A DNA stretch of 5,682 bases from Gammaproteobacteria bacterium. Lineage in GTDB: Bacteria; Pseudomonadota; Gammaproteobacteria; S012-40. Below the pieces are notes generated by a model. It was given only the letters and a program-made list of their open reading frames with translations. It was not told the origin of the DNA and ran no database searches. This document shows positions 1-5,681 of this stretch, piece by piece (positions within the stretch are counted from its first letter, which is position 1; every line of letters begins with the position of its first letter). The position numbers and the translations under genes were made by a program. The stretch spans positions 1 through 5,682 of the forward strand of contig JAOUGF010000171.1 in the NCBI GenBank assembly GCA_029857925.1, in the 5' to 3' direction.

Positions 1-1
1 T

Positions 2-262
2 GAGCGCGCCGCCGATGTAGTGTTAAAAGAGCGCAAACAACTGATCTTGGTAACGCGCGAAACGCCGTTGTCTGCGATACACCTCGAGAACATGTTGACG
101 CTGACGCGTATGGGCGCCTTGATGTTACCCGCCGCGCCCGGTTTTTATCACAAACCGCAAACGATAGCACAACTCGTGGATTTTGTCGTCGCACGGGTAT
201 TGCAACATTTACATATCGCGCAGGACTTGATTCCGCGCTGGGGCGACGTGCAGGATGAGTGA
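2..262 (+). CDS. ubiX: Flavin prenyltransferase UbiX, C-terminal part (5' end outside window)
   Basis: UbiX joins dimethylallyl phosphate to reduced FMN, making the prenylated FMN cofactor of UbiD decarboxylases in ubiquinone synthesis; it is a soluble dodecameric flavoprotein. Only the last 86 codons are present; the open frame runs off the left edge, so the GTG at base 20 is an internal Val and not a start. The fragment carries the family signature RETPLS, then HLENML, then PAAPGFY. Using the P. aeruginosa enzyme numbering as I remember it, the residues that bind phosphate or act in catalysis fall in register: Arg122 (second visible codon), Lys129, Arg139-Glu140 (the RE of RETPLS), Tyr169 (end of PGFY) and Arg185 (VVAR). 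The C-terminus PRWG is also typical. The enzyme therefore looks intact in this part. Its stop codon overlaps the next gene by 8 bp, suggesting co-translation. I recall the same order, ubiX followed by a LON-domain gene, in Pseudomonas. Confidence 0.95.
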   Translation, partial: ERAADVVLKERKQLILVTRETPLSAIHLENMLTLTRMGALMLPAAPGFYHKPQTIAQLVDFVVARVLQHLHIAQDLIPRWGDVQDE

Positions 263-845
263 ACGCGCGGTGCCATTGTTTCCGTTGCACACGGTGCTGT
301 TTCCGGACGGCCCATTGCCGTTGCGCGTGTTTGAGCCGCGTTATTTGGACATGATCAGCGCATGCCTACGCAAAGGCGAAAATTTCGGTATCAGTTTGAT
401 TCGTGAAGGTAATGAAACGGGCAAGGCGGCCAGTACGCATGAGATCGGCACGCTCGCAAACATTCATGATTGGCACATGCGTCACGACGGCTTGCTGGGT
501 GTTACGGTGCGCGGCGGAGAACGTTTCCGCATCGTGCGTGAACACGTGCAGAGCAATCAACTGGTCGTCGCAGAGGTGGAAGTGCTCGCGCACGAGCCCG
601 CGACCGAAGTGCCGCAGGAGTTTTTGATGTTGGCGGATTTAGTGCGGCGGCTGATCGGCCAAATCAGTTTTCGCTACACGGATTTTCCGTTGCGCTTCGG
701 TGATGCGTCTTGGTTGGGCTTCCGCTTGGCGGAATTGTTGCCGATCAAGCTATCGCAAAAACAGTATTTTCTGCAGCTCACAGACCCCGTGGTGCGTTTA
801 GAGCGCTTGTGTGCGGTGTTGGATCAATTAGAGTTGCAGGTGTAA
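255..845 (+). CDS. Stand-alone LON substrate-binding (LON N-terminal) domain protein
   Basis: This 196-residue soluble protein consists of essentially one LON substrate-binding domain (PF02190) and has no AAA+ or protease part. The opening (residues 5-30) carries the hallmark [11 protein letters not shown], then [14 protein letters not shown]; next come FGISLI (about 44-49), EIGTLANI (about 63-70) and [15 protein letters not shown] (about 79-93). The second half is helical and ends in a segment resembling the helical bundle of the family (LAELLPI, then DPVVRLERL). Length is usual for bacterial stand-alone members. The biochemical role of these proteins is not well defined; binding of unfolded or specific protein substrates is the usual guess, by analogy with Lon. 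The ATG at 255 lies inside the end of ubiX, with AGG immediately upstream, so translation is probably coupled to ubiX. I see no T-tract terminator after the stop; the converging gene begins to overlap its likely 3' UTR at once. Confidence 0.92.
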   Translation: MSERAVPLFPLHTVLFPDGPLPLRVFEPRYLDMISACLRKGENFGISLIREGNETGKAASTHEIGTLANIHDWHMRHDGLLGVTVRGGERFRIVREHVQSNQLVVAEVEVLAHEPATEVPQEFLMLADLVRRLIGQISFRYTDFPLRFGDASWLGFRLAELLPIKLSQKQYFLQLTDPVVRLERLCAVLDQLELQV

Positions 846-853
846 CAGCCTGG

Positions 854-1168
854 TCAATCCGTGTCGCTGCGCATCGCGACCAACGGCACATACGCCGCGA
901 AAAAACCCAAGATGGCCACTCCCGCCACCATTACGCTCAAATACACCGCACTGGTGATAGGGTCGTGTGTTTTGTAATTTACAAACGACACATAACCAAA
1001 CAGCAAGATATCCCACACCAATAGAAAATACAGCGCCCCCAACACCAGCGGTTGCGCGCAGCAACGCTTTTGGCAGTCAGGACAGCGCACGATGCCCCAT
1101 AACGCGGCGCCTAACTTGGCCTGGAGGCCTAGCGTCGAAGCTTGACAGTGTGGACACAAAAACCGCAT
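854..1168 (-). CDS. Small zinc-ribbon protein with two membrane helices, unknown function
   Basis: A 104-residue protein that I do not recognise as a named family. It opens with a CPHC knuckle (Cys5, Cys8) and a second CPDC knuckle (Cys29, Cys32), the spacing of a small zinc ribbon; Cys36 and Cys37 follow directly. The rest is hydrophobic: one membrane helix at about 41-63 (LVLGALYFLLVW, then LLFGYVSFV) and another at about 73-98, joined by a short polar loop (NYKTHDPITS). The architecture recalls DUF983-type proteins (N-terminal zinc ribbon, two membrane helices), but that is a resemblance only. I chose the ATG at 1168 because it sits just before the first Cys knuckle and has GGGG five bases upstream; in-frame starts at 1192 (ATG) and 1213 (GTG) would add 8 or 15 residues without a better ribosome site. 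It converges with the LON-domain gene, 8 bp between stops, and is divergent from the barrel gene at 1381. Confidence 0.72.
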   Translation of the reverse strand: MRFLCPHCQASTLGLQAKLGAALWGIVRCPDCQKRCCAQPLVLGALYFLLVWDILLFGYVSFVNYKTHDPITSAVYLSVMVAGVAILGFFAAYVPLVAMRSDTD

Positions 1169-1367
1169 ACCTACCCCGAAACAAAATGCCATTTTAACCC
1201 GGAATTGGCACACAATAAAGCGAAAATCCCGCGAAATCAGGCGCTTTCGTCGTACATATTCCTATTAAATGTTAAGACCCCATGTGCCGATAAACCCGCT
1301 AGGCAAAGGCGTGATTGGGGCATTGTCCCGTTGTCTGCCGACCAAATTTCAATAGTGTATGGCTAAC

Positions 1368-1373
1368 AAAGGA
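1368..1373 (+). promoter_or_regulatory. Ribosome binding site of the TraF-like gene
   Basis: AAAGGA lies seven bases before the ATG at 1381. It decides the start: the frame stays open upstream to about 1315, but only the 1381 start has a Shine-Dalgarno sequence and puts a clean signal peptide at the N-terminus. Confidence 0.75.
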
Positions 1374-1380
1374 CTTATAT

Positions 1381-2721
1381 ATGAAGAAACTGCGGATTTT
1401 AGCACTGACAGGCTTGGTGACCACGCCGGTACTCGCGACCCCGGTATTTCATCCCTCCGGTTCAAGTTTAACCTACGGCGATGGCGCGAGCATCACCCAA
1501 AATATTTTTTCCAATGTGCAAAACCCGGCCTCAGGCGCGAGTATTTTTGATGTGGATAACGCGCGCGGCGAGTTTCGGATGGGGCTGCTGAGTTCCATAG
1601 GTTTGGACGTAGAGCTCGGCAATTTAAATGGCTTGAAGTCTTCCATGGATAAGATTTCCGCAGATTTGAAGACCGCAGAGGCAAGCAATAGCCTGCCCGC
1701 GTTGACCGCGGTCGTCGACGGTGCGAACGGCTTTCTGAAACAGGCAGGTGCGTTACCGTACATCGTGCAATTCGGTTTAGGCGGCCATGTGCCGGTGTTC
1801 CCGTTGGTCATCGCAAAAAAGAATTGGGGCGGTAGCTTTGTGCTGGATGCCAATTTTGCCGTGCAATCCAAGGTGAGTTTATTGGATCGGCCATTTGAGA
1901 TTGTCACCACCATCGATCCCGTTACCGGCACTCCCAGTGTCGCGCCAAAAAATAACAGCGCGATTTACTTGAAGGCGGCGAACGTTAATCAGATTTCGCT
2001 AGGCCATAGCCGCCCGGTGATGGAATTGCCGGTCGTAGGAAATTTGTATGCGGGCGGACGTATGAATTATTACATCGCAGGCATGCGCAAGACCGTGGTC
2101 AGCGCGACGCAGGCGAATAATTTCAATACGTTGATGCAAGACGAAGGCAGCAAGGGTATGGAATTTCAACACGGCATCGGCTTGGATATGGGTGCGTTGG
2201 TCGTCAATGAGCGCTATCAATTCGGCGCGACATTTAACAATATTAATAGCCCCAGCTTTAATTACGCGCCTATCGGCAAAGACTGCGCGGCGTTGCTGCC
2301 CGGCCCTGTGCAAGATAATTGTTACAGCGCCGCCTCCTACGCCGACAAGATGAATCTGAATGAAAAACACGTGATGAACGCGCAATTGCGTATGGACGGC
2401 GCCGTATATTCTAAGAATAAGAATTGGGTGTTCGCGGCCGGTGCGGATGTCAATTCCGTCAATGACTTTTTGGGCAATCCGGTGCAACGCGCGGGCATCA
2501 GCGGGGGTTATGCGTCGCGTAGTTGGATTATCCCAGGCATACGCCTAGGCCTACACACCAATTTGGTCGGCACACGCTTGAGCTACGCCGCGCTGGGTTT
2601 GTCTTTCTTTAAGTTGTTGCACATCGACGCGGCGATGGGTCTCGATCAAATCAAGCTTGATGATACGCAAACGGTACCGCGCAAGGTCGCGCTTAATATC
2701 GGTTTAGATTTCAATTTTTAA
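1381..2721 (+). CDS. TraF_2-like outer-membrane beta-barrel protein (annotated in many genomes as conjugal transfer protein TraF)
   Basis: A 446-residue exported protein resembling the TraF_2 family (PF13729). Residues 1-19 form a signal peptide (MKKLRILAL, hydrophobic core, cleavage after VLA). The mature N-terminus has the family's QNPAS motif near residues 47-51, where barrel proteins of the FadL/TraF type have an NPA element. A helical segment (about 81-122) follows, then alternating polar and aromatic strands through to a C-terminal GLDFNF; a terminal Phe is the usual outer-membrane barrel insertion signal. Other family-like stretches are YIVQFGLGGHVPVFPLV (about 127-143), AAGADVNSVNDF (about 352-363) and LLHIDAAMGLD (about 412-422). 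Cys302 and Cys314 could form a loop disulfide. The name comes from F-plasmid TraF, but nothing here points to conjugation, and a periplasmic disulfide role is not supported: there is no thioredoxin CXXC. Probably the first gene of an operon with the lipoprotein 27 bp downstream. Its role, perhaps transport or surface assembly, is not known. Confidence 0.85.
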   Translation: MKKLRILALTGLVTTPVLATPVFHPSGSSLTYGDGASITQNIFSNVQNPASGASIFDVDNARGEFRMGLLSSIGLDVELGNLNGLKSSMDKISADLKTAEASNSLPALTAVVDGANGFLKQAGALPYIVQFGLGGHVPVFPLVIAKKNWGGSFVLDANFAVQSKVSLLDRPFEIVTTIDPVTGTPSVAPKNNSAIYLKAANVNQISLGHSRPVMELPVVGNLYAGGRMNYYIAGMRKTVVSATQANNFNTLMQDEGSKGMEFQHGIGLDMGALVVNERYQFGATFNNINSPSFNYAPIGKDCAALLPGPVQDNCYSAASYADKMNLNEKHVMNAQLRMDGAVYSKNKNWVFAAGADVNSVNDFLGNPVQRAGISGGYASRSWIIPGIRLGLHTNLVGTRLSYAALGLSFFKLLHIDAAMGLDQIKLDDTQTVPRKVALNIGLDFNF

Positions 2722-2734
2722 CGCCATCGGGCAT

Positions 2735-2740
2735 AGAGGA
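2735..2740 (+). promoter_or_regulatory. Ribosome binding site of the lipoprotein gene
   Basis: AGAGGA lies eight bases before the ATG at 2749, inside the 27 bp gap that separates the two genes of the operon. No terminator hairpin or separate promoter is visible in this gap. Confidence 0.7.
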
Positions 2741-2748
2741 AAACACAC

Positions 2749-4275
2749 ATGTTTAAGTTAAATTCAATAGCGGTTGCGATGGCGGGGACACTGGCGATGG
2801 CCGGGTGTGCCACCAATCAGGACGCGGGCAGCGGTGTTGCTAAGTCGATCAAAGGCTTGGCGGTGGACGGCTATCTGGCCGCAGCGCAGGTCTATGTAGA
2901 CACCAATAATAATAACAAGCTCGATGACTGGGAGCCGCACGCGTTGACCGATAAAGACGGCTATTTTTCTTTTAACCCGTTGACGGGCACAAATTATTGC
3001 GCAGACGGCGCGCCACTCGCGCTCTCCATGCATTGTTTGAAAACCACCTCGACCGAAAGCAGCGCGCGGCTGCGTTTTGTCGGCGGTTATGATCTGACGA
3101 CATCGACTAAATTCGTCGGCACGTTGGCGGCGGTGGTGTCGGTAGACGCGACCAGCGTGACCAATCCGGTCACGACCTTGTTGAGCTATATGACGGACGC
3201 GCAAAAGGCGGCGTTTATCGCGAATGAAAGCGCGGCGGCGGGTGTGACGTTGACGGCCGCGGACTTGGCGATGGACTACACCGCGTTGGCCGCTGCGGCG
3301 ACGGCGACGACCTCACAGCGCTGGGTCGCGAAATTATCTATGGAAATCCACAAGGTCGTGGACGTGATCGAGGCGGGGTTGATTAGCCACAGCGTCGCCG
3401 ATGCACGTAGCGCGGCATACAAGGCGTTGGCGAATGTGACCTATACCGCGGCGGGTTTTGGCGCCTATTTGGTAAGCGGTGGTGTTACGACCAATCTGCA
3501 AGCGATCATCACGACGGCGGCGGGTACCGCTTCGTTGGCTGCCGCGCCGACACTGGCCGACATCGCAAACCGTGCATTTGAGGTGGCGAGTTTGTCGGAA
3601 TCCCTGTTTACCGGGGCAGGGGCCGCCACGCCAGCGATGGATAGCGTGGGTCTAAAGGGTCGTATGCGCGCGATTGAGGTATTGACCTCCGGATTGCGTG
3701 ATTTCGTGAATAATGCGGCCGCGATTACCCCGCCCCACGCCGCGCGATCTGCGGCGACGACTTACGGTGATGCCTCCGCCTATATAACGCAATTAGGTAC
3801 TGATACAAGTTTTGTATTCACCTTAGTGAAAGGCAAATTCTTCCCGAGTGTGACTTATGCAGTTGCGACTGATGTGGCGCTGACACCCCAACGCATCGAT
3901 ACTTTAGCTGGCGGCACATTGGACGGCGCAAAATTAGCGGTGGGCAGTAGCACGGATGGCGCAAGTCTGAGTTTCGGTGCCGGTAACACCTTGTCGCTGA
4001 ACATCAGTTCGGCTAGCGGTAGCTCAGTATTGGGCGGCACCAATACCATTAGTGGCACCTATCAAACATTGCCGGACGGGTCTTTGGTCATGAACCTGGA
4101 ACCCCTGCCGGGCGTCATTGTACCGGCTATGGTGCAGGTCACCGCTGCTGTCCCACCTGCGACGGGATACGTTTATAATATCGATTTTAACAATACAACC
4201 ACGTCTTATAGTATCCCTACCGGGACAGGTTTTTGTCCATCGGGTAGCACTGGTACGACGCCTGGCACCTGTTAG
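2749..4275 (+). CDS. Large Ala/Thr-rich lipoprotein with an EF-hand-like loop, unknown function
   Basis: A 508-residue lipoprotein. The signal peptide ends in the lipobox LAMAGC, with Cys20 as the lipidated residue; Ala-Thr follows it rather than Asp, which favours sorting to the outer membrane. Residues 36-76 match a module common in large proteobacterial surface proteins: VDGYLAAAQVYVD, then a 12-residue EF-hand-type loop (Asp51, Asn53, Asn55, Lys57, Asp59, Glu62), then TDKDGYFSF. The familiar continuation is also there: GGYDL...F.GTLAAVVS (112-131) and TNPVTTLLSYMT (138-149). An Ala-rich, probably helical region covers about 150-340. The last 160 residues are Gly/Ser/Thr-rich and strand-like, ending exactly at Cys508. 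Besides Cys20 there are four Cys: Cys84, Cys96, Cys496 and Cys508, an even number fit for two disulfides. Base composition drops at about 3780 (residue 345). It is probably cotranscribed with the upstream barrel gene and followed by a strong terminator. Calcium binding and partnership with the barrel are inferences. Confidence 0.88.
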   Translation: MFKLNSIAVAMAGTLAMAGCATNQDAGSGVAKSIKGLAVDGYLAAAQVYVDTNNNNKLDDWEPHALTDKDGYFSFNPLTGTNYCADGAPLALSMHCLKTTSTESSARLRFVGGYDLTTSTKFVGTLAAVVSVDATSVTNPVTTLLSYMTDAQKAAFIANESAAAGVTLTAADLAMDYTALAAAATATTSQRWVAKLSMEIHKVVDVIEAGLISHSVADARSAAYKALANVTYTAAGFGAYLVSGGVTTNLQAIITTAAGTASLAAAPTLADIANRAFEVASLSESLFTGAGAATPAMDSVGLKGRMRAIEVLTSGLRDFVNNAAAITPPHAARSAATTYGDASAYITQLGTDTSFVFTLVKGKFFPSVTYAVATDVALTPQRIDTLAGGTLDGAKLAVGSSTDGASLSFGAGNTLSLNISSASGSSVLGGTNTISGTYQTLPDGSLVMNLEPLPGVIVPAMVQVTAAVPPATGYVYNIDFNNTTTSYSIPTGTGFCPSGSTGTTPGTC

Positions 4276-4299
4276 ACACACTCTGTTCTAAGCCAAGCC

Positions 4300-4328
4300 T
4301 AGGGCGCCTGCGGGCGCCCTAATTTTTT
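4300..4328 (+). terminator. Strong rho-independent terminator after the barrel-lipoprotein operon
   Basis: A perfect 9-bp stem (TAGGGCGCC at 4300-4308, GGCGCCCTA at 4313-4321) closes a TGCG loop and is followed after one A by six T. It starts 24 bases after the lipoprotein stop. The converging gene ends at 4341; read from that side the same stem is present but is followed only by scattered T, so it may stop leftward transcription weakly. A run of seven G follows the T-tract (4329-4335). Confidence 0.93.
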
Positions 4329-4340
4329 GGGGGGGCAGGC

Positions 4341-5276
4341 CTAGAACTGCACCCCCATATCCATCACCACACCCTGCCTGTCGTCCGTGCAGCGCTTATA
4401 CGCCACATCCAGGTGCGCGTATGCCCAATGGCTGCCCAGGCCCGTGTGGCCACAGGTCACGGGGCTGCCGCGTAGCGCGGTGGAAAGGCCTGCGCGCAGT
4501 AGCAACTGCTCGTCAATCACACGATATTCAACGCCGCTGGCCGCCGTCTGCTGCGCCGCTACCGGGCCGTAGCCAGGTTGGGCAAGCAGGTCTAGCGTGG
4601 CGCTCCACATCACATGCGTGCCCCGCCAGTTAATGCCGATATTGGTCTGCGGGCGTAGGCGGTACACCTCTGCGCTGTTCTTAAACGGGACGTCCTTCGC
4701 GATCAAATCTGTGAACTTCAGGCCCCACTTCCACGCATAATCAAACTCATGTATCAGGCCGACGTCGGCATTGAACAGCGCCGCCTGGTGGGCGCCGGGT
4801 TGCATTTGCGTCAAATCGGTTTTTAACGTCACCAATTGCGGGCGCACACCCACCGCCAGTCGATGTGTGCCGCCCAGCGTCTGGCGCCAAATCTTGGCTA
4901 GCGTGAAGCCGGTATCTGTGCGTGTAACGCGAAACGTCTGACCTGCCGCCAGGTTTTCGTTGTAATAATAATCTTCCCGAACGCCGTGGTAGGCATGAGC
5001 TGCAAGTGCATAAGGCGTACGGGGTAGCGCGGCCTGACCCGCCACCGCCACGATCTTCAGATGGGGGCCGCGTTCATATGTGAGTGCCGGAAGGGTGAAC
5101 CGTATATCCGCCGTGCTGGCGGTCAGCGCCAGACCAGCGGGGTTAGTTTGAGGAAAACGCTGGCCGGAGGTCGCAGTTGCCGCCCCGCCTAGGCCTGCCG
5201 TCGCGGCATCGACACCGCTTGCCTGCGCGTGGTGAGTGGTCACTAGGGCGAAGGTCAAGAAAATCCAAAGGCGCAT
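4341..5276 (-). CDS. Short TraF_2-like outer-membrane beta-barrel protein
   Basis: A 311-residue exported protein. The N-terminus MRLWIFLTFALVTTHHAQA is a signal peptide with cleavage after AQA (residue 19). The mature start has the GLGGAATA motif (28-35) and NPAG (45-48) seen at the entry of TraF_2/FadL/PorV-type barrels. Alternating strands follow, and the region KFTDLIAKDVPF...YRLRPQTNIGINWR (about 187-218) then WSATLDL (about 224-230) resembles the conserved C-terminal part of TraF_2, where a 'DL' turn precedes 'Y.L.PQ..IG'. It ends in MGVQF, with the terminal Phe of an outer-membrane barrel. Cys275 and Cys296 may pair in an extracellular loop. It is about 135 residues shorter than the barrel at 1381, lacking most of that protein's N-terminal helical insert. 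No good Shine-Dalgarno sequence precedes the ATG, but the signal peptide fixes the start. Function unknown; no transfer genes accompany it. Confidence 0.85.
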   Translation of the reverse strand: MRLWIFLTFALVTTHHAQASGVDAATAGLGGAATATSGQRFPQTNPAGLALTASTADIRFTLPALTYERGPHLKIVAVAGQAALPRTPYALAAHAYHGVREDYYYNENLAAGQTFRVTRTDTGFTLAKIWRQTLGGTHRLAVGVRPQLVTLKTDLTQMQPGAHQAALFNADVGLIHEFDYAWKWGLKFTDLIAKDVPFKNSAEVYRLRPQTNIGINWRGTHVMWSATLDLLAQPGYGPVAAQQTAASGVEYRVIDEQLLLRAGLSTALRGSPVTCGHTGLGSHWAYAHLDVAYKRCTDDRQGVVMDMGVQF

Positions 5277-5314
5277 ATCAACCGTCGCTATTTAGAGGTC
5301 AGGGGAGGCTAACT

Positions 5315-5320
5315 ATCATA
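5315..5320 (-). promoter_or_regulatory. Possible -10 element for the short barrel gene
   Basis: Read on the minus strand this is TATGAT, five of six matches to the sigma-70 -10 consensus, 38 bases before the start codon at 5276. No good -35 hexamer lies at the usual distance (the nearest, TTGCAC, is only 13 bases away), so an activator might be needed or the match may be chance. Confidence 0.3.
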
Positions 5321-5399
5321 GACGGAAGTGCTAGTGCAAGTATTTTTATCAACCGCGCGCAGATTTAACCGCGAAGATGGAATGGAAGTGTCGATTTGT

Positions 5400-5409
5400 C
5401 GTCGCGACG
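5400..5409. repeat. Perfect 10-bp palindrome CGTCGCGACG
   Basis: CGTCGCGACG is identical to its reverse complement. It lies in the gap upstream of the short barrel gene, directly before the AT-rich stretch. It could be a dimeric regulator site; no regulator is encoded in the window. Confidence 0.4.
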
Positions 5410-5410
5410 T

Positions 5411-5426
5411 ATAAGAAAAATCTTAT
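5411..5426. repeat. Inverted repeat ATAAGA-N4-TCTTAT at the head of an AT-rich stretch
   Basis: Two perfect 6-bp arms are separated by AAAA. It begins one base after the 10-bp palindrome and opens a 60-base stretch (5411-5470) with only 14 G or C, about 23%, in a window that is otherwise about half GC or more. It may be an operator, an UP-element-like or bent region, or an easily melted segment. Confidence 0.4.
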
Positions 5427-5490
5427 GTTATTGATTTTATTGCGTTTAATATTGTGGTCACAAAATAGACAATCTAACGCAGAGGGACGC

Positions 5491-5507
5491 GCGCCGGGCG
5501 CTTTTTT
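5491..5507 (+). terminator. Possible weak rightward terminator with no gene in front
   Basis: GCGC (5491-5494), loop CGG and GCGC (5498-5501) are followed at once by six T. The stem has only four GC pairs, so it is marginal. No rightward gene lies between the strong terminator at 4300 and this site, so if real it would end a short untranslated transcript from the AT-rich region, or antisense transcription. Confidence 0.3.
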
Positions 5508-5521
5508 GGCTTAGCCCCAAG

Positions 5522-5556
5522 TAATCCACAAAGTTATCCACAGGCATTGTGGACAA
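5522..5556. promoter_or_regulatory. Cluster of three DnaA-box-like 9-mers
   Basis: TTATCCACA at 5534-5542 matches the DnaA box consensus (TTATNCACA) exactly. TAATCCACA at 5522-5530 differs by one base in the same orientation, and TTGTCCACA at 5548-5556 differs by one base on the opposite strand. The AT-rich stretch 5411-5470 lies about 50 bases to the left. The second and third sites form a 10-bp inverted repeat (5533-5542 with 5548-5557, one G-U pair as minus-strand RNA) that starts one base after the stop of the gene at 5559, so a terminator hairpin is an alternative reading; only three U follow it closely on that strand. Confidence 0.5.
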
Positions 5557-5558
5557 CG

Positions 5559-5681
5559 CTAAAACTTAAACAGCACCCACCGCGGGATCAGCATGTCGGG
5601 GGACAATTCGGTCTGGCGGGTCTCAAATGCGCCATCGCCATCCGAGTCCACGAGATAATAGGGGTATCCCTTATGCGGTGT
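5559..5681 (-). CDS. DUF2782 family protein, C-terminal 40 residues (5' end outside window)
   Basis: Translating the right edge on the minus strand gives 40 residues ending at a TAG (5561-5559). They contain PYYLVDSDGDGAFETR, then a short spacer, then IPRWVLFKF at the end. This combination, YYLVD.DGDG.F..R followed by a terminal PRWVLF, is what I know as the signature of DUF2782, a family of small (about 100 residues) putative periplasmic proteins of gammaproteobacteria. Function is unknown; the DSDGDG stretch resembles a calcium-binding loop but is not proof of one. In Pseudomonas I recall this gene sitting between thrB and polA. Here the gene downstream of it (to the left) is the short barrel and not polA, so the neighbourhood differs on that side; what lies beyond the right edge is not visible. 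Confidence 0.85.
   Translation of the reverse strand, partial: TPHKGYPYYLVDSDGDGAFETRQTELSPDMLIPRWVLFKF

Noticed and set aside
710..1024. Plus-strand open frame spanning the end of the LON-domain gene and the zinc-ribbon gene
   Set aside because: It would overlap two better supported genes, has no Shine-Dalgarno sequence and encodes no recognisable domain.
1323..1358. Possible sigma-70 promoter for the barrel operon (TTGTCT with TAGTGT)
   Set aside because: The -10 hexamer matches only three of six bases, so nothing above chance could be claimed in this divergent gap.
1315..1380. Upstream in-frame extension of the long barrel gene
   Set aside because: It would bury the signal peptide behind about 22 residues and lacks a ribosome site, whereas AAAGGA sits seven bases before the ATG at 1381.
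1473..1931. 152-codon minus-strand open frame inside the long barrel gene
   Set aside because: Same gene on the opposite strand explains the open frame; no start signal and no recognisable motif.
1999..2487. 162-codon open frame on the minus strand inside the long barrel gene
   Set aside because: The plus strand encodes a protein with signal peptide, family motifs and a barrel ending; the minus frame has no ribosome site and a His/Ile/Arg-rich, non-protein-like composition.
2764..3204. 146-codon minus-strand open frame inside the lipoprotein gene
   Set aside because: Shadow of a GC-rich coding region; Arg-rich product without motifs or ribosome site.
1127..5194. Recurrent CCTAG/CTAGG motifs, often as GCCTAGG (about 1127, 1300, 2000, 2544, 4299, 4340, 5189)
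   Set aside because: About seven copies on both strands is no more than chance for a 5-mer in this length; no constant context, spacing or orientation.
1381..5276. Conjugative or integrative element suggested by the TraF family name
   Set aside because: No other transfer gene, relaxase, integrase, att-like repeat or tRNA is present, and the family name reflects annotation history.
5324..5390. Direct repeat GGAAGTG at 5324-5330 and 5384-5390
   Set aside because: Seven bases twice, 60 bases apart, with no shared flanks; expected by chance at this frequency.
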